Position numbers and translations under genes: made by a program | The notes under the pieces: model-generated | What the model was told of the DNA's origin: nothing | What the model saw: the letters and a program-made list of their open reading frames with translations, nothing else | Databases searched by the model: none | Assembly (NCBI GenBank): GCA_017520705.1 | Contig: JAFXFF010000013.1 | Span: forward strand, 1 to 42,801 | DNA length: 42,801 nt | DNA from: Clostridia bacterium | GTDB lineage: Bacteria; Bacillota; Clostridia; Oscillospirales; Acutalibacteraceae | Direction: 5' to 3' | Shown: one piece after another, positions 1-9,123 of the stretch | Layout of the letters: every line of letters starts with the position of its first letter | Numbering within the stretch: the stretch's first letter is position 1

Positions 1-1109
<1,109 letters not shown>

Positions 1110-1137
1110 CACTTTAATGCGGTAAATTGAAAGTTTT

Positions 1138-1377
1138 TCATTGTTTTTTCAAAATTATGCGTTCTACCTTTTCTGTGATATTTTCCGTTGCATCTTTCTT
1201 GAAGAAAGTTCTGACCGCATAGAGCGTACCGTCAATTTCTTTTACGAAGTTCAGCGGTTCAAGGTACATATTCTTCCTAAACCAAGCAATACGCTCCTCT
1301 TTGGTAAGCGTTGCAAGGTGGTCTGTAATTTCGTCTATGACCTTGTAAATATCATCGTTTCTATCGGTATTTGTCAT
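1138..1377 (-). CDS. TnpW-like small element protein
   Basis: A 79-residue protein. Its C-terminal half (DGTLYAVRTFFKKDATENITEKVERIILKK) has the shape of the TnpW family of small proteins found on TnpX-type elements: a short beta segment, then a helix ending in basic residues. Its function is unknown even in that family. The ATG at 1377 overlaps the stop of the relaxase gene (ATGA), with GGAGG nine bases upstream inside the relaxase gene, so the two are translationally coupled. An in-frame TTG three codons earlier is less well placed. The family assignment is from memory of sequence shape, so moderate. Confidence 0.6.
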   Translation of the reverse strand: MTNTDRNDDIYKVIDEITDHLATLTKEERIAWFRKNMYLEPLNFVKEIDGTLYAVRTFFKKDATENITEKVERIILKKQ

Positions 1378-2642
1378 CGTTCCCAACCTCCTTTGTTTTT
1401 GGGTTTCGGTTTTCGTTCGGGAGCTTTCGGTGCAGACTTATCATCCACAACGAAATCCCAATTACTTGACTTGAGTTTTACAGGCTCTGCTTTCGGCTCT
1501 ATGGGCTTATATCTCGGCTTAATGATTTTCTCAATAAACTCCATAACTTTCTTCGGCGCAAGCGCCAACGCTTCTAAAAACGGTTTGCACTTTGCTTTCA
1601 GCTCAGCAAGTTCCGTCTTTACTTCGGCAAGTCTGTCCTTGTATGCCTGTATGCTGCTTTCAAGAATAGAGATTGTCCGTCTGTTCACAAGACACTCTTT
1701 TGCCAAGTTGGATAGATAGGTGTAATCTTCACCCGACATTTGAACTTTACCCATAAGCGTTTTCTTGCCCATATTGTCTATGATCTCGGCACTTGCCTTG
1801 ACGGGGAGGATCGTGGACAGTTCCTCGTTTGCCTGTTCAATCTTTTCTTGGATCGCCGCAAGTCTTTTCTTGTCCTGCTCGGCTTGAAACCTTGCATTAG
1901 TTTTATTCTCTGCGGTACTGCCTCGCACACCTCTGTCAAAGTCCTTAAATCCCGCCGCCTGCATATGCTCGTAAAACTGATCTTGTAGGATACTGTAAGA
2001 TGGCACAAGTATCGGCTTTCCTTTTTCGTTAAACTCAGGCTCGCCGTGTTCGTTGAGCTTTTGCGGAGATTTCCATTTTTTCGAGTGGCTGATCTGCTGC
2101 ACAATTTCCTTAACCGTACCGACCAACGCTTTATCCTTGCACCGCTTTGACCATAGCACTTTCTTTTCCACAACGGGCAATGCCATAACGTGCATATGGT
2201 AGTGGTAAACGGGATAGCCGTACCTATCGGACAGAGTCAGGTTGATTTCATCGGCGTGCATAACGGCGGAGAGGATATTATCCTTGCCATACAGTTTTTC
2301 GGCAAAGTAATACGCTTCTTCGTAAAATGCTTTTGCAAATTCATAACCGCCGTGTTCCTCGAAATATTCCGAGTTAATATCAAAGATAAGCTCGTCGTAA
2401 ACTTTGGCATCCTTTTTCAGACCTCGCATAGACACCGTGCCTTCATCCACCAACTTCTGAAGCATCTCGTTGTAGGTGAGTTCCCCGCAAGTTCGGTATT
2501 GGATATTCATAGGCGATCTTTCTAAGTCAACGTTCATATTTGCATAGTGTTCGTTCTTCCTTTCAATATGTCGTTCAAATTTGCCCACCGAGTCCTGCGT
2601 TCTTGTTTTTACCCTTGCAACACTGTAATTTTGTCTTGACAT
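1374..2642 (-). CDS. MobV-family relaxase (Pre/Mob, TnpZ-like)
   Basis: Relaxase that nicks the element at oriT for mobilization by a helper conjugative system. It is 422 residues. The MobV metal-binding signature is visible: HADE at about residues 129-132 and the histidine cluster HYHMH at 147-151. The N-terminus (SRQNYSVARV) is typical of Mob/Pre proteins. A long charged helical, probably coiled-coil, region occupies about residues 255-370, then a basic, proline-rich tail. The ATG at 2642 was chosen because AGGAAGTG lies eight bases upstream; an in-frame GTG nine bases earlier would sit inside that site. Two CTATCTCA repeats lie just upstream (about 2663-2687) and the oriT lies at about 2698-2740. 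Confidence 0.9.
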   Translation of the reverse strand: MSRQNYSVARVKTRTQDSVGKFERHIERKNEHYANMNVDLERSPMNIQYRTCGELTYNEMLQKLVDEGTVSMRGLKKDAKVYDELIFDINSEYFEEHGGYEFAKAFYEEAYYFAEKLYGKDNILSAVMHADEINLTLSDRYGYPVYHYHMHVMALPVVEKKVLWSKRCKDKALVGTVKEIVQQISHSKKWKSPQKLNEHGEPEFNEKGKPILVPSYSILQDQFYEHMQAAGFKDFDRGVRGSTAENKTNARFQAEQDKKRLAAIQEKIEQANEELSTILPVKASAEIIDNMGKKTLMGKVQMSGEDYTYLSNLAKECLVNRRTISILESSIQAYKDRLAEVKTELAELKAKCKPFLEALALAPKKVMEFIEKIIKPRYKPIEPKAEPVKLKSSNWDFVVDDKSAPKAPERKPKPKNKGGWER

Positions 2643-2697
2643 TTTTATCACTTCCTTTCATTTTTGAGATAGATTTATCTGAGATAGCGTTTTCTCT

Positions 2698-2740
2698 GTT
2701 ACACACCTTTTCAAAGTGTGTAACCCACTATGACACTTTC
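2698..2740 (-). other. Probable origin of transfer (oriT) for the MobV relaxase
   Basis: About 55 bases upstream of the relaxase gene. On the minus strand AAAGTGT and ACACTTT arms flank CATAGTGGGTTAC, resembling the MobV oriT core of pMV158-type plasmids (ATAGTG followed by a TTA-containing right arm). A second perfect inverted repeat, GTTACACAC / GTGTGTAAC with a nine-base loop, lies at 2698-2724. The likely nick is within ATAGTG-GG, by analogy. Position next to mob supports the call. Confidence 0.65.
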
Positions 2741-2859
2741 ACGAATACTCCGTGCAAAGATGTCAGTGGGCTCTCCGAGGGGGAGAGGGGCGTTGCCCCG
2801 TTATCTGCGGATAACTCCCCAACAGTGCCGCCCTTTGAAAAGGGCACCCTGCACCCCGC

Positions 2860-3162
2860 CTAAACTTTACGGTTGCGAAGTCGGTTGTTTTGCCTCTTGG
2901 CAAATTCGCTTGCCGCCGCCCGTCGCTCATCGCTGTACGGCTCGGTCAACCGAAAGCAAAACCGACCTTTCGCAACTTCAAAGGAAAGACCGCCATCCTC
3001 TGTGTCATCGGTAAGCCTGCACAGAGCGGGATGCTTTTTAGCATAGGCGGTCAATCTGTTTTTGAGATCGGTGTTATACGTGTTCACCGTTATCCATCGA
3101 CTTGCTTCATCGAAGAATATCTCTGTTGTTTTCTGCGACTTTTTAAGTCCCGTTTTCATCAT
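2860..3162 (-). CDS. Conserved small hypothetical protein of mobile elements
   Basis: A 100-residue protein, highly charged at both ends, with a middle segment (YNTDLKNRLTAYAKKHPALCRL ... FEVAKGRFCFRLTEPYSDERR) that resembles small proteins I have seen repeatedly on Clostridia integrative elements; no function is known to me. The ATG at 3162 has AAAGGAG six bases upstream; a second ATG follows directly. It lies upstream of the oriT on the same strand as the relaxase. No enzyme motif, membrane segment or signal peptide is visible. Confidence 0.65.
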   Translation of the reverse strand: MMKTGLKKSQKTTEIFFDEASRWITVNTYNTDLKNRLTAYAKKHPALCRLTDDTEDGGLSFEVAKGRFCFRLTEPYSDERRAAASEFAKRQNNRLRNRKV

Positions 3163-3670
3163 TTCACGCTCCTTTCAAAAATTGGCTTGATTTTTCTTTA
3201 CTTTTGTAAGTAGGGCATTTTTGACCGATTTTTCATAGTTCAAGACTTGTAAAAAATACGGATTTTTTAATAGGAACACCCCAAACGATGCGCACATCGT
3301 TAAAACCTTTTCTGTTCGGAAAAGCACCGACTTTTGCAGTTCAAGAGCCATTTTGCCGTTCTACCCGAATGTCGTTTCTGCCCCTGCTTTTCAGCGGCGT
3401 CGTTTCGCTCATATCATCGCAAAATCATATCCCATTCGGACGGTCATTCAGTTGTTAAGTACAAGCGGCTTAATTTACCCCTCAATGAGTAGCCAGCGAA
3501 AAGGACAAAAATACAACCGTTTTGCGAAAAATTCACAAAAAATTTATATCCCTCAATAAGTAGGCAGTGAGAAGAGCAAAAAATCCAACGTTTTCAAAAA
3601 CTTTTTCTATCTAACGTCAAAAATCTTTGATTTTATGCATAGTTTTTTTGAAAAAAGGCAAAACAAAAAA
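3163..3670. other. Non-coding AT-rich stretch with two direct repeats
   Basis: No convincing gene. It contains a small hairpin (AACGATG / CATCGTT, about 3286-3302) and two imperfect direct repeats of roughly 50 bases starting CCCTCAAT at 3479 and 3550, 71 bases apart. The rest is A/T-rich and could hold the promoter for the 3162 gene, but no box pair is clear. Confidence 0.5.
3479..3605 (+). repeat. Two imperfect direct repeats of about 50 bp
   Basis: Copy 1 begins at 3479 and copy 2 at 3550. Both start CCCTCAAT(G/A)AGTAG, then CAG(C/T)GA, an AAG-rich patch, CAAAAA and CAACGTTTT-like sequence. A 71-base period and a non-coding setting next to mobilization genes would suit protein-binding iterons, but no replication protein is present. 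Role unknown. Confidence 0.6.
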
Positions 3671-3870
3671 GCCGCTACACAGACATCAAGAATCGGCGGG
3701 AGCTTTGCTCTCGCTTCAAAATGATGTTCTATGTAACGGCTTTGAAATTCAAAGACGGGACTGTTTTCGCACCCATTCACTCGCTAACAGTACCAAAACG
3801 CATAGAGTGGTGGGTGACGGTATTTTCTCTTAGCATACCGCCGGCATTAGGTGGCTTTGCCACATCTCAA
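3671..3870. other. Highly structured non-coding region
   Basis: Successive inverted repeats with no supported gene. At 3671-3740 an outer stem (GCCGCTACA / TGTAACGGC with CATCA / TGATG) encloses an inner GCGGGAGC / GCTCTCGC hairpin. At 3776-3820 CACCCA and CACTC pair with GAGTG and TGGGTG. At about 3848-3866 GTGGC / GCCAC forms a short hairpin. It may be a structured RNA or decayed mobile sequence. Confidence 0.45.
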
Positions 3871-3923
3871 TCTTACATCGTATTTAGTTGTACCCTCTCA
3901 TTTAAGGGGATTATATTATACCA

Positions 3924-3964
3924 TAAAACCCGCCGTAAATCAAGAAATTTACGACGGGTTTTGA
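3924..3964 (-). terminator. Terminator after the primase-like gene
   Basis: Strong hairpin AAAACCCGCCGTAAAT / ATTTACGACGGGTTTT with a six-base loop, followed by A/T-rich sequence on both sides. It ends the three-gene cargo operon on the minus strand and could work in both directions. Confidence 0.85.
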
Positions 3965-3998
3965 ATATTTTTCGGATTTTAGGGAATACTAATAACTT

Positions 3999-5051
3999 TT
4001 ATAGTATTCTCTCAAACTCAGCAACTTTCTCCACTATAGTGTCAACACCATACTTATCTAAATACTCTATGGGTGAATCACATCCTTGTAGGCGTATGTC
4101 TTCGCAGAACATTCCATTGCTTTTACAGTATTGATCGCACGCTGAAAAATTGACATACTGCGGCAAGAACGGCATAACAACTTTGAAGTTCTTTTTTAGT
4201 AGATCAAGCTGCCCGTTTGTAATTCTCGGCAGATATGTAGCTACCACATTTGTGATCCCCAATCCAAACAATTTGAAGTAATCTTCATATGATGACACAA
4301 TAATTACACTCTTTTTTTCGGAGCGTACTGCCAAATTGAAAGAATATAGGTGCTTTGACCGAGCAAATTTGTCGCTGTTCGGATACTTATACAATTGAGC
4401 TTTGTCTATTATATAATAGTCAAAACAAACAACGTTTCCTTCTTCATCTATCGTGGGAATAATGATGCTGTTCCTCATTTTGTCACAATAATTCCCCTTT
4501 GAAGATTTTGCAATCAAGTTTGCTTCTTCAAGTTGAGCAATAGTATACGACTTTTGTTTAGTCATATATTCAATAAAGCAATTAAATGAGTTGTCGTGAA
4601 AACCAATGCCAAGTTGAACTATGGTTTTACCTTTTATGCCCCAAGCGTGGAGCTGATCGATTGCACTTTTTGCCTTACTGTTCGTTTTTAATTGTGAATG
4701 ATAGAACATTGCCGCATCACGCATTAGGTTGTTTGACGAAGGATTGATTTCAGGGGGTGTAATTCCTGCTATAATCGCAAGTTCTGAAACGGCTGCTTTG
4801 TAATCAACATTTTTGGTTTTCATTACATACGTAATTATATCTCCGCCTAAACTACAGGCAAAGCAATAAAACGAGTTTGTTTCCGGATATACAACAAAGG
4901 ATTCCAACTTGCCGCATACAGGGCATTTCCCGTGATAATTCTTACCACGTTTAAACAACTCTTGTCTTGATGAAATATAATTAACGATATCGTTTTTAGA
5001 CTTAATTTCGTTGATTATATCAGCAGGTATTAAGCCTTTAGAATTAGCCAT
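3999..5051 (-). CDS. DnaG-like primase protein with degenerate TOPRIM domain
   Basis: A 350-residue protein laid out like the N-terminal two thirds of DnaG. A zinc-binding domain with CPVC at 43-46 and CFAC at 63-66 is followed by LGGD. Next come the primase core N-part (MRNSIIIPTIDEEGNVVCFDYY) and a TOPRIM-like fold (SVIIVSSYEDYFKLFGLGITNVVATYL). The usual metal-binding residues of TOPRIM are absent: the VEGY glutamate position reads SSYE, and the DGD position reads MPFLPQ. There is also no DnaB-binding C-terminal domain. So it may bind DNA or RNA without making primers; this is inference. The ATG at 5051 has AGGAG seven bases upstream. It is the last gene of the operon with the helicase, 18 bases downstream of it. 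Confidence 0.8.
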   Translation of the reverse strand: MANSKGLIPADIINEIKSKNDIVNYISSRQELFKRGKNYHGKCPVCGKLESFVVYPETNSFYCFACSLGGDIITYVMKTKNVDYKAAVSELAIIAGITPPEINPSSNNLMRDAAMFYHSQLKTNSKAKSAIDQLHAWGIKGKTIVQLGIGFHDNSFNCFIEYMTKQKSYTIAQLEEANLIAKSSKGNYCDKMRNSIIIPTIDEEGNVVCFDYYIIDKAQLYKYPNSDKFARSKHLYSFNLAVRSEKKSVIIVSSYEDYFKLFGLGITNVVATYLPRITNGQLDLLKKNFKVVMPFLPQYVNFSACDQYCKSNGMFCEDIRLQGCDSPIEYLDKYGVDTIVEKVAEFERIL

Positions 5052-5069
5052 ATAGCATCTCCTAACCTA

Positions 5070-8000
5070 TTAAGAATTTAATCTTTCAAAAAGCTTTTTA
5101 AGTTTATTAGCCGTGATGGTTTCATCATAATGCATACCTTCATAAGTCGGGTGAAGCACAGGATATGTAGGATGTTTTGTTTTCAATATGAAATGGTTTT
5201 CAATCAGCCATTCTATAGTGGTGATTAAATCATCACGACGAACTCTTTTTAGCTTTCCATACTCCGGCAACTTGTCCAATTCGGCATCTGTAATACGCTT
5301 GCTGTTTGCCCCACGAAGTACATCAGCTAAAACATTTATGCCATAATACCGCTTTTCACTAATATGAGAGAGGCATTGCAAAACGATATGAACAATATCA
5401 TTCAAATCGTTTTCTTCAAACATAACCGCTTTAACATAGGCTCTTTTTATTGCCTTGCTTTCTTCGTGCTGAGGGTGAGCTTTTACAACTTGAGTTTGTG
5501 CCGATGTTTTAGGGGTTACAGCAGGAAATTCTTTTGCAGGTGCGGGATCGGGATCGAGTTTGAACATTTCATAATACAACTTTGGTACGATGAATTTTCC
5601 GCACCCCGTACCATCTTTTTTATAATTGGTGCAACCAAGGAAATAATTATTTTCTTTTCCCGGTTTAACAATAAGATAGCCGTCTCTGCACTGGTCACAT
5701 TTCAAAATAGAGAGTTTTCCCGCCTTATACTCATTGGTCATAAACCCGCACACTTCCGGTTCGTTCGTGCAAATGTGTAAACGCAGACCATATGCATTTT
5801 TATATCGGAACTGCATAGGGTAACCGCAGATAGGGCAGGTTTTCTTTGTGATGTTATTTTGCGGTGGCTCCTCGCTCCAATTACCACGAAGAACAACATT
5901 CTTGTAATCTCGCTTTATTTCAAGCAAGAACTCGGAAGGGTTCTGCTCTGGTGCTATAAAATAAACACGGTTTTTAGTTCTTGTCATTGCAACGTAGAAC
6001 AAACGGCGTTCTTCAGCGTAATCAATGGAGCGATCACCCTTAATTACAAATGCGAGAACGGGATCATCCTCAATTTTTGAAGGGAACCCATATGTTTCAT
6101 TGCGCCCATTTACAACAATAACGTTATCGTATCCCAAGCCTTTAGAAGCGTGCGCAGTCATAAACGTGATGTTAAGTTTCGGATATTTTACACTTTTGAG
6201 TTTGCTTCCACGATCAATGTATTCAAACAAACCTGATTTTTCTAATTTATCGCCGTCAAACCCAAATCTACCGAGTAGCAGGATAGAAGAATCTTCAGAT
6301 TTTCCTTCCTTCTTGTTAAATTCAATAATCTGTTCGAGCGCAACTTCAACAGCGTGTGCGATTGCGTAATTTGCACCGCTTTTATTATCGGCATTCAGTT
6401 TTTTAGGGCTTCCATCATAAGTGTAGATAATAACAGGATCAACAATATTTTTAGGAGACTTCAGTTCTTTTGTAATTTGTGCTTCATTTTTCTGAATGAA
6501 GTTGCCCGCAATATCAATTACTTCCTGCGAGTTGCGGTAGGTCTTTACGATCTTCAAAAGTTTGGCATAGCCCATTTTCTCTTCAAACTTCGTAAAGAGT
6601 GTTATGTCAGAACCGCTAAACGCATAAATTGATTGCCAATCGTCACCAACAGCAATTATTTTAGCATCAGTAACTTCCGATAAAGCTGTTACCAAATCAA
6701 ATCGCTGTCGAGAAATATCTTGATATTCATCTACGATAATATATTTGAAATCAAGTTTCTTTTTCATTTCTTTGACTTCTCGGAGAACCCGTGCGGATTC
6801 ATTTATCATATCCTCAAAGTCAACGGCATTATTTTCTTTTAAATAACGCTCATATTCCAAATAGCAGTCGTTGCAAATATCCAAGAAAAGTCTTGTACGT
6901 ACATTTTGAGTAGAATGGTACATACGGTTAAATTCATCCGCAGTAAATCCGTTTGTTTTGAAGTTTGTAATAAAGCGACAAATCAAATTGACAAGTTTTC
7001 TTATGTAACGATTTTCTTCGGTGGATACGAGCTTTTCCATTACCTCTTTGTTGGAACGGGGATGCAACTCAAAACCGTTATTTTCCAGTTCCTCTTGCAA
7101 ATGTTCTAAGAGTGATCTACGGTCAGAATACTGCGAAAAGGTATATATAAGTTTTGTGCCGTGCTGCCTATGTAGATTGATTTTGTCATTTATAGCTTTT
7201 TTATAGGCTTCAAGCTGATCGTCGCTAAAGCGATCATTTTTACCATCTTGTGTAATGCCGAAATGTTCAATGTAGGCAACTTTATCGCCCTGCCGAATAA
7301 TAAAGTCGGGCGTATAGGGCTTTTTTGAAAAAAGAATATCATACTTATACATCGGCTCATATTCATGGTCGATGTTATTCAAATACAAGAAGTTTGCAAT
7401 CTCCACCTCTTGATGAGAACGCATTACTTCACTTTGAATTGTTACAGATTTTTTTGTACGAATATCAATAACTTGTTGCTTAAACTCGTTGAGATCGCTT
7501 CGCATTGTAGCAAAATTCGACTTTGCAATTTTATTGAAGAAACTATTGAGATCTTCACCTTCATACGGAGCATCAAAGTACGAAGCAAAAAACATAATCA
7601 AGTTATTTACAAGACTTTCATTCTTCAATATAGAACTTTTGAAATAATCCTGTAAAACAAAGTATAACTTTGAAGAATCAACAATATTAAGTTTATCCGA
7701 TGATTGTTTTCTTAGTATAGCATTACCAGTTGAATGGAACGTAGCAATAGGACAATCTATCGCCAAATCTCGATTCAGTTTATCCCGAAGTTCTTGAACC
7801 GCCTTATTAGTGAAAGAAACAACAAGAATTTGAGAAGGTTCTATACCTTTTTTCTCAACCAAATATTTAACCTTTGCCGCAACAGTAGTAGTTTTGCCCG
7901 CACCTGCGCCAGCAATAACAAGACAATAATCTTCGTCTGTCAGTATAACACGGCGCTGATCTTCATCCAATTTGATTTGGGGATCGACCTCACGAAGAAT

Positions 8001-8378
8001 ATTATCCAAATAGTGTTGTTCTACGGTCATTGCACGGCGAATAAAAGACTCATTATGCTCGTCTACAAGAGCTTCAAAATTTATGTATTTTGATAATGTG
8101 CCTTCGACAACAGAAAGTGAAAGACCATTGTTTTTGCAGAAAGCATCTAACAATCGGCTACTTTGAAGCACGCCAAAATACTCAACGGTTTTCTTTCCGT
8201 CGAGCAGCCTTGCACGATATTCACTTTTTGAAACATAGCGGTTTTGTGATAATATGTTATCCATATAAGCCTTTAAGTCCCACAAACTTTGACTTTCGGG
8301 ATTCTCAAATGACATATTATCCGTGATGTTATTTGCTATCGTTTCTTTCTTTTTAAAGAGTTTAGAAAACAATCCCAT
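5070..8378 (-). CDS. UvrD/helicase IV-type helicase with nuclease-like insert, zinc ribbons and RQC-like domain
   Basis: A 1102-residue SF1 helicase. Walker A AGAGAGKTT is at about residues 156-164; Walker B is VDEYQD; GDDWQSIYAFSGSD, TAHASKGLGYDNVIV and EERRLFYVAMTRT are UvrD motifs III, V and VI. Between the ATPase motifs, about 320-430, is a PD-(D/E)XK-like segment (QEVEIANFLY ... YTPDFII ... AYIEHFG), also seen in some helicase IV proteins. The C-terminal part has two topoisomerase-type zinc ribbons (CPICG ... C and CDQC ... CGKF). The last 110 residues resemble an RQC winged helix (YGINVLADVLRG ... LPEYGKL). The ATG at 8378 was chosen because AAAGG lies seven bases upstream; an in-frame TTG 24 bases earlier is less likely. 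It is preceded by an HTH gene and followed by a DnaG-like gene in one operon. Confidence 0.88.
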   Translation of the reverse strand: MGLFSKLFKKKETIANNITDNMSFENPESQSLWDLKAYMDNILSQNRYVSKSEYRARLLDGKKTVEYFGVLQSSRLLDAFCKNNGLSLSVVEGTLSKYINFEALVDEHNESFIRRAMTVEQHYLDNILREVDPQIKLDEDQRRVILTDEDYCLVIAGAGAGKTTTVAAKVKYLVEKKGIEPSQILVVSFTNKAVQELRDKLNRDLAIDCPIATFHSTGNAILRKQSSDKLNIVDSSKLYFVLQDYFKSSILKNESLVNNLIMFFASYFDAPYEGEDLNSFFNKIAKSNFATMRSDLNEFKQQVIDIRTKKSVTIQSEVMRSHQEVEIANFLYLNNIDHEYEPMYKYDILFSKKPYTPDFIIRQGDKVAYIEHFGITQDGKNDRFSDDQLEAYKKAINDKINLHRQHGTKLIYTFSQYSDRRSLLEHLQEELENNGFELHPRSNKEVMEKLVSTEENRYIRKLVNLICRFITNFKTNGFTADEFNRMYHSTQNVRTRLFLDICNDCYLEYERYLKENNAVDFEDMINESARVLREVKEMKKKLDFKYIIVDEYQDISRQRFDLVTALSEVTDAKIIAVGDDWQSIYAFSGSDITLFTKFEEKMGYAKLLKIVKTYRNSQEVIDIAGNFIQKNEAQITKELKSPKNIVDPVIIYTYDGSPKKLNADNKSGANYAIAHAVEVALEQIIEFNKKEGKSEDSSILLLGRFGFDGDKLEKSGLFEYIDRGSKLKSVKYPKLNITFMTAHASKGLGYDNVIVVNGRNETYGFPSKIEDDPVLAFVIKGDRSIDYAEERRLFYVAMTRTKNRVYFIAPEQNPSEFLLEIKRDYKNVVLRGNWSEEPPQNNITKKTCPICGYPMQFRYKNAYGLRLHICTNEPEVCGFMTNEYKAGKLSILKCDQCRDGYLIVKPGKENNYFLGCTNYKKDGTGCGKFIVPKLYYEMFKLDPDPAPAKEFPAVTPKTSAQTQVVKAHPQHEESKAIKRAYVKAVMFEENDLNDIVHIVLQCLSHISEKRYYGINVLADVLRGANSKRITDAELDKLPEYGKLKRVRRDDLITTIEWLIENHFILKTKHPTYPVLHPTYEGMHYDETITANKLKKLFERLNS

Positions 8379-8404
8379 ATATATGCCTTTCTTCTCAAAC
8401 AATA

Positions 8405-8587
8405 TTAGTCCGCAGAAGCGCCGGATTTAATCCAGTTATCAACTTCATCAATTTTGAATTTCCATTGTCTGCCCATTTTATGTGCAGGCATATTTTTGTT
8501 ATCAATCCATTTGAAAACTGTATCTCTGCTTACGCCAAGATATTCACATATTTCTTTTAGAGAATACCATCTGTTAGTTATTTCCAC
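8405..8587 (-). CDS. Excisionase-like HTH protein, first gene of cargo operon
   Basis: A 60-residue single-domain DNA-binding protein of the MerR/excisionase class: WYSLKEICEYLGVSRDTVFKWIDNKNMPAHKMGRQWKFKIDEVDNWI is a complete winged helix-turn-helix. Starts with GTG at 8587, with AGAGG eight bases upstream. Small proteins of this type are often the first gene of restriction or defence operons in Firmicutes (general knowledge), where they probably control expression. Here it is 26 bases upstream of the helicase gene. It could instead be a true excisionase, but its operon position argues for a regulator. Confidence 0.85.
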   Translation of the reverse strand: MEITNRWYSLKEICEYLGVSRDTVFKWIDNKNMPAHKMGRQWKFKIDEVDNWIKSGASAD

Positions 8588-8631
8588 AATTCTGACCTCT
8601 CAAATTCAAAGTGTTAGTCTATTGCTTTTAT

Positions 8632-8660
8632 AGTATATCACAAAATAGAGTAGGATGCAA
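8632..8660 (-). promoter_or_regulatory. Promoter of HTH-helicase-primase operon
   Basis: On the minus strand TTGCAT (8655-8660) and TATACT (8632-8637) are 17 bases apart, about 45 bases upstream of the GTG start of the HTH gene. The cargo operon thus has its own promoter, separate from the mobilization genes. Confidence 0.75.
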
Positions 8661-8708
8661 TATATTAAAGTCGATTAGCGTAGTTTTCAAAGTTTTGACA
8701 TAAAATTA

Positions 8709-8738
8709 GCGGCAAGGAGAATTGCTCTCCCTGCCGCC
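8709..8738 (-). terminator. Hairpin after tnpV
   Basis: GCGGCAGGGAGA / TCTCCTTGCCGC stem downstream of the tnpV stop on the minus strand, followed by TAATTTTA, a weak T tract. Probable terminator separating the TnpV unit from the cargo operon promoter. Confidence 0.6.
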
Positions 8739-8747
8739 ATGCTTCAG

Positions 8748-9119
8748 TTAGTTGTAAATTATATCGTGGTTTACGATTTCTGTGGCTCTGCTGCGGATAT
8801 TATTCATCCGAGCAACCCACTCCATTTGATTATCCGCTTTGAGCTGCTCGGTCACACCCTCACGCTCTGCCATCTGTTTTACGAGCCGAAAAAGCATATC
8901 CTCAGCCTGCTTGTCGATGTCAGCGAGATAGCCGTTCAGTTTGCCGCTTGTCAGCAGATTAGTGTATCGCACTTTGCGGTGTTGCTTGATGTACCGTAGG
9001 TGTCGCTGTCCCCACAAGCCAATTTCAGTTTCTTCTTCGGCGGGTATAAGGTTAGGTAAGTAATAATCTCCAACCTTCGTGTATGTACCGCCCATTTGCT
9101 CAAATATAGTCTTTTTCAT
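8748..9119 (-). CDS. tnpV: TnpV-family transposon-encoded protein
   Basis: A 123-residue protein whose opening (MKKTIFEQMGGTYTKVGDYY, then LPNL) and WGQRHLRYIKQHRKV segment are the hallmark of TnpV proteins of Tn4451-type and many other Clostridia elements. Its role has been suggested to be excision or DNA binding but is not settled. The ATG at 9119 has GGAGG nine bases upstream. It is the third gene of a minus-strand unit with the two small genes upstream. Its presence with the TnpX-type recombinase, TnpW-like protein and MobV relaxase identifies the element class. Confidence 0.88.
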   Translation of the reverse strand: MKKTIFEQMGGTYTKVGDYYLPNLIPAEEETEIGLWGQRHLRYIKQHRKVRYTNLLTSGKLNGYLADIDKQAEDMLFRLVKQMAEREGVTEQLKADNQMEWVARMNNIRSRATEIVNHDIIYN

Positions 9120-9123
9120 AATC

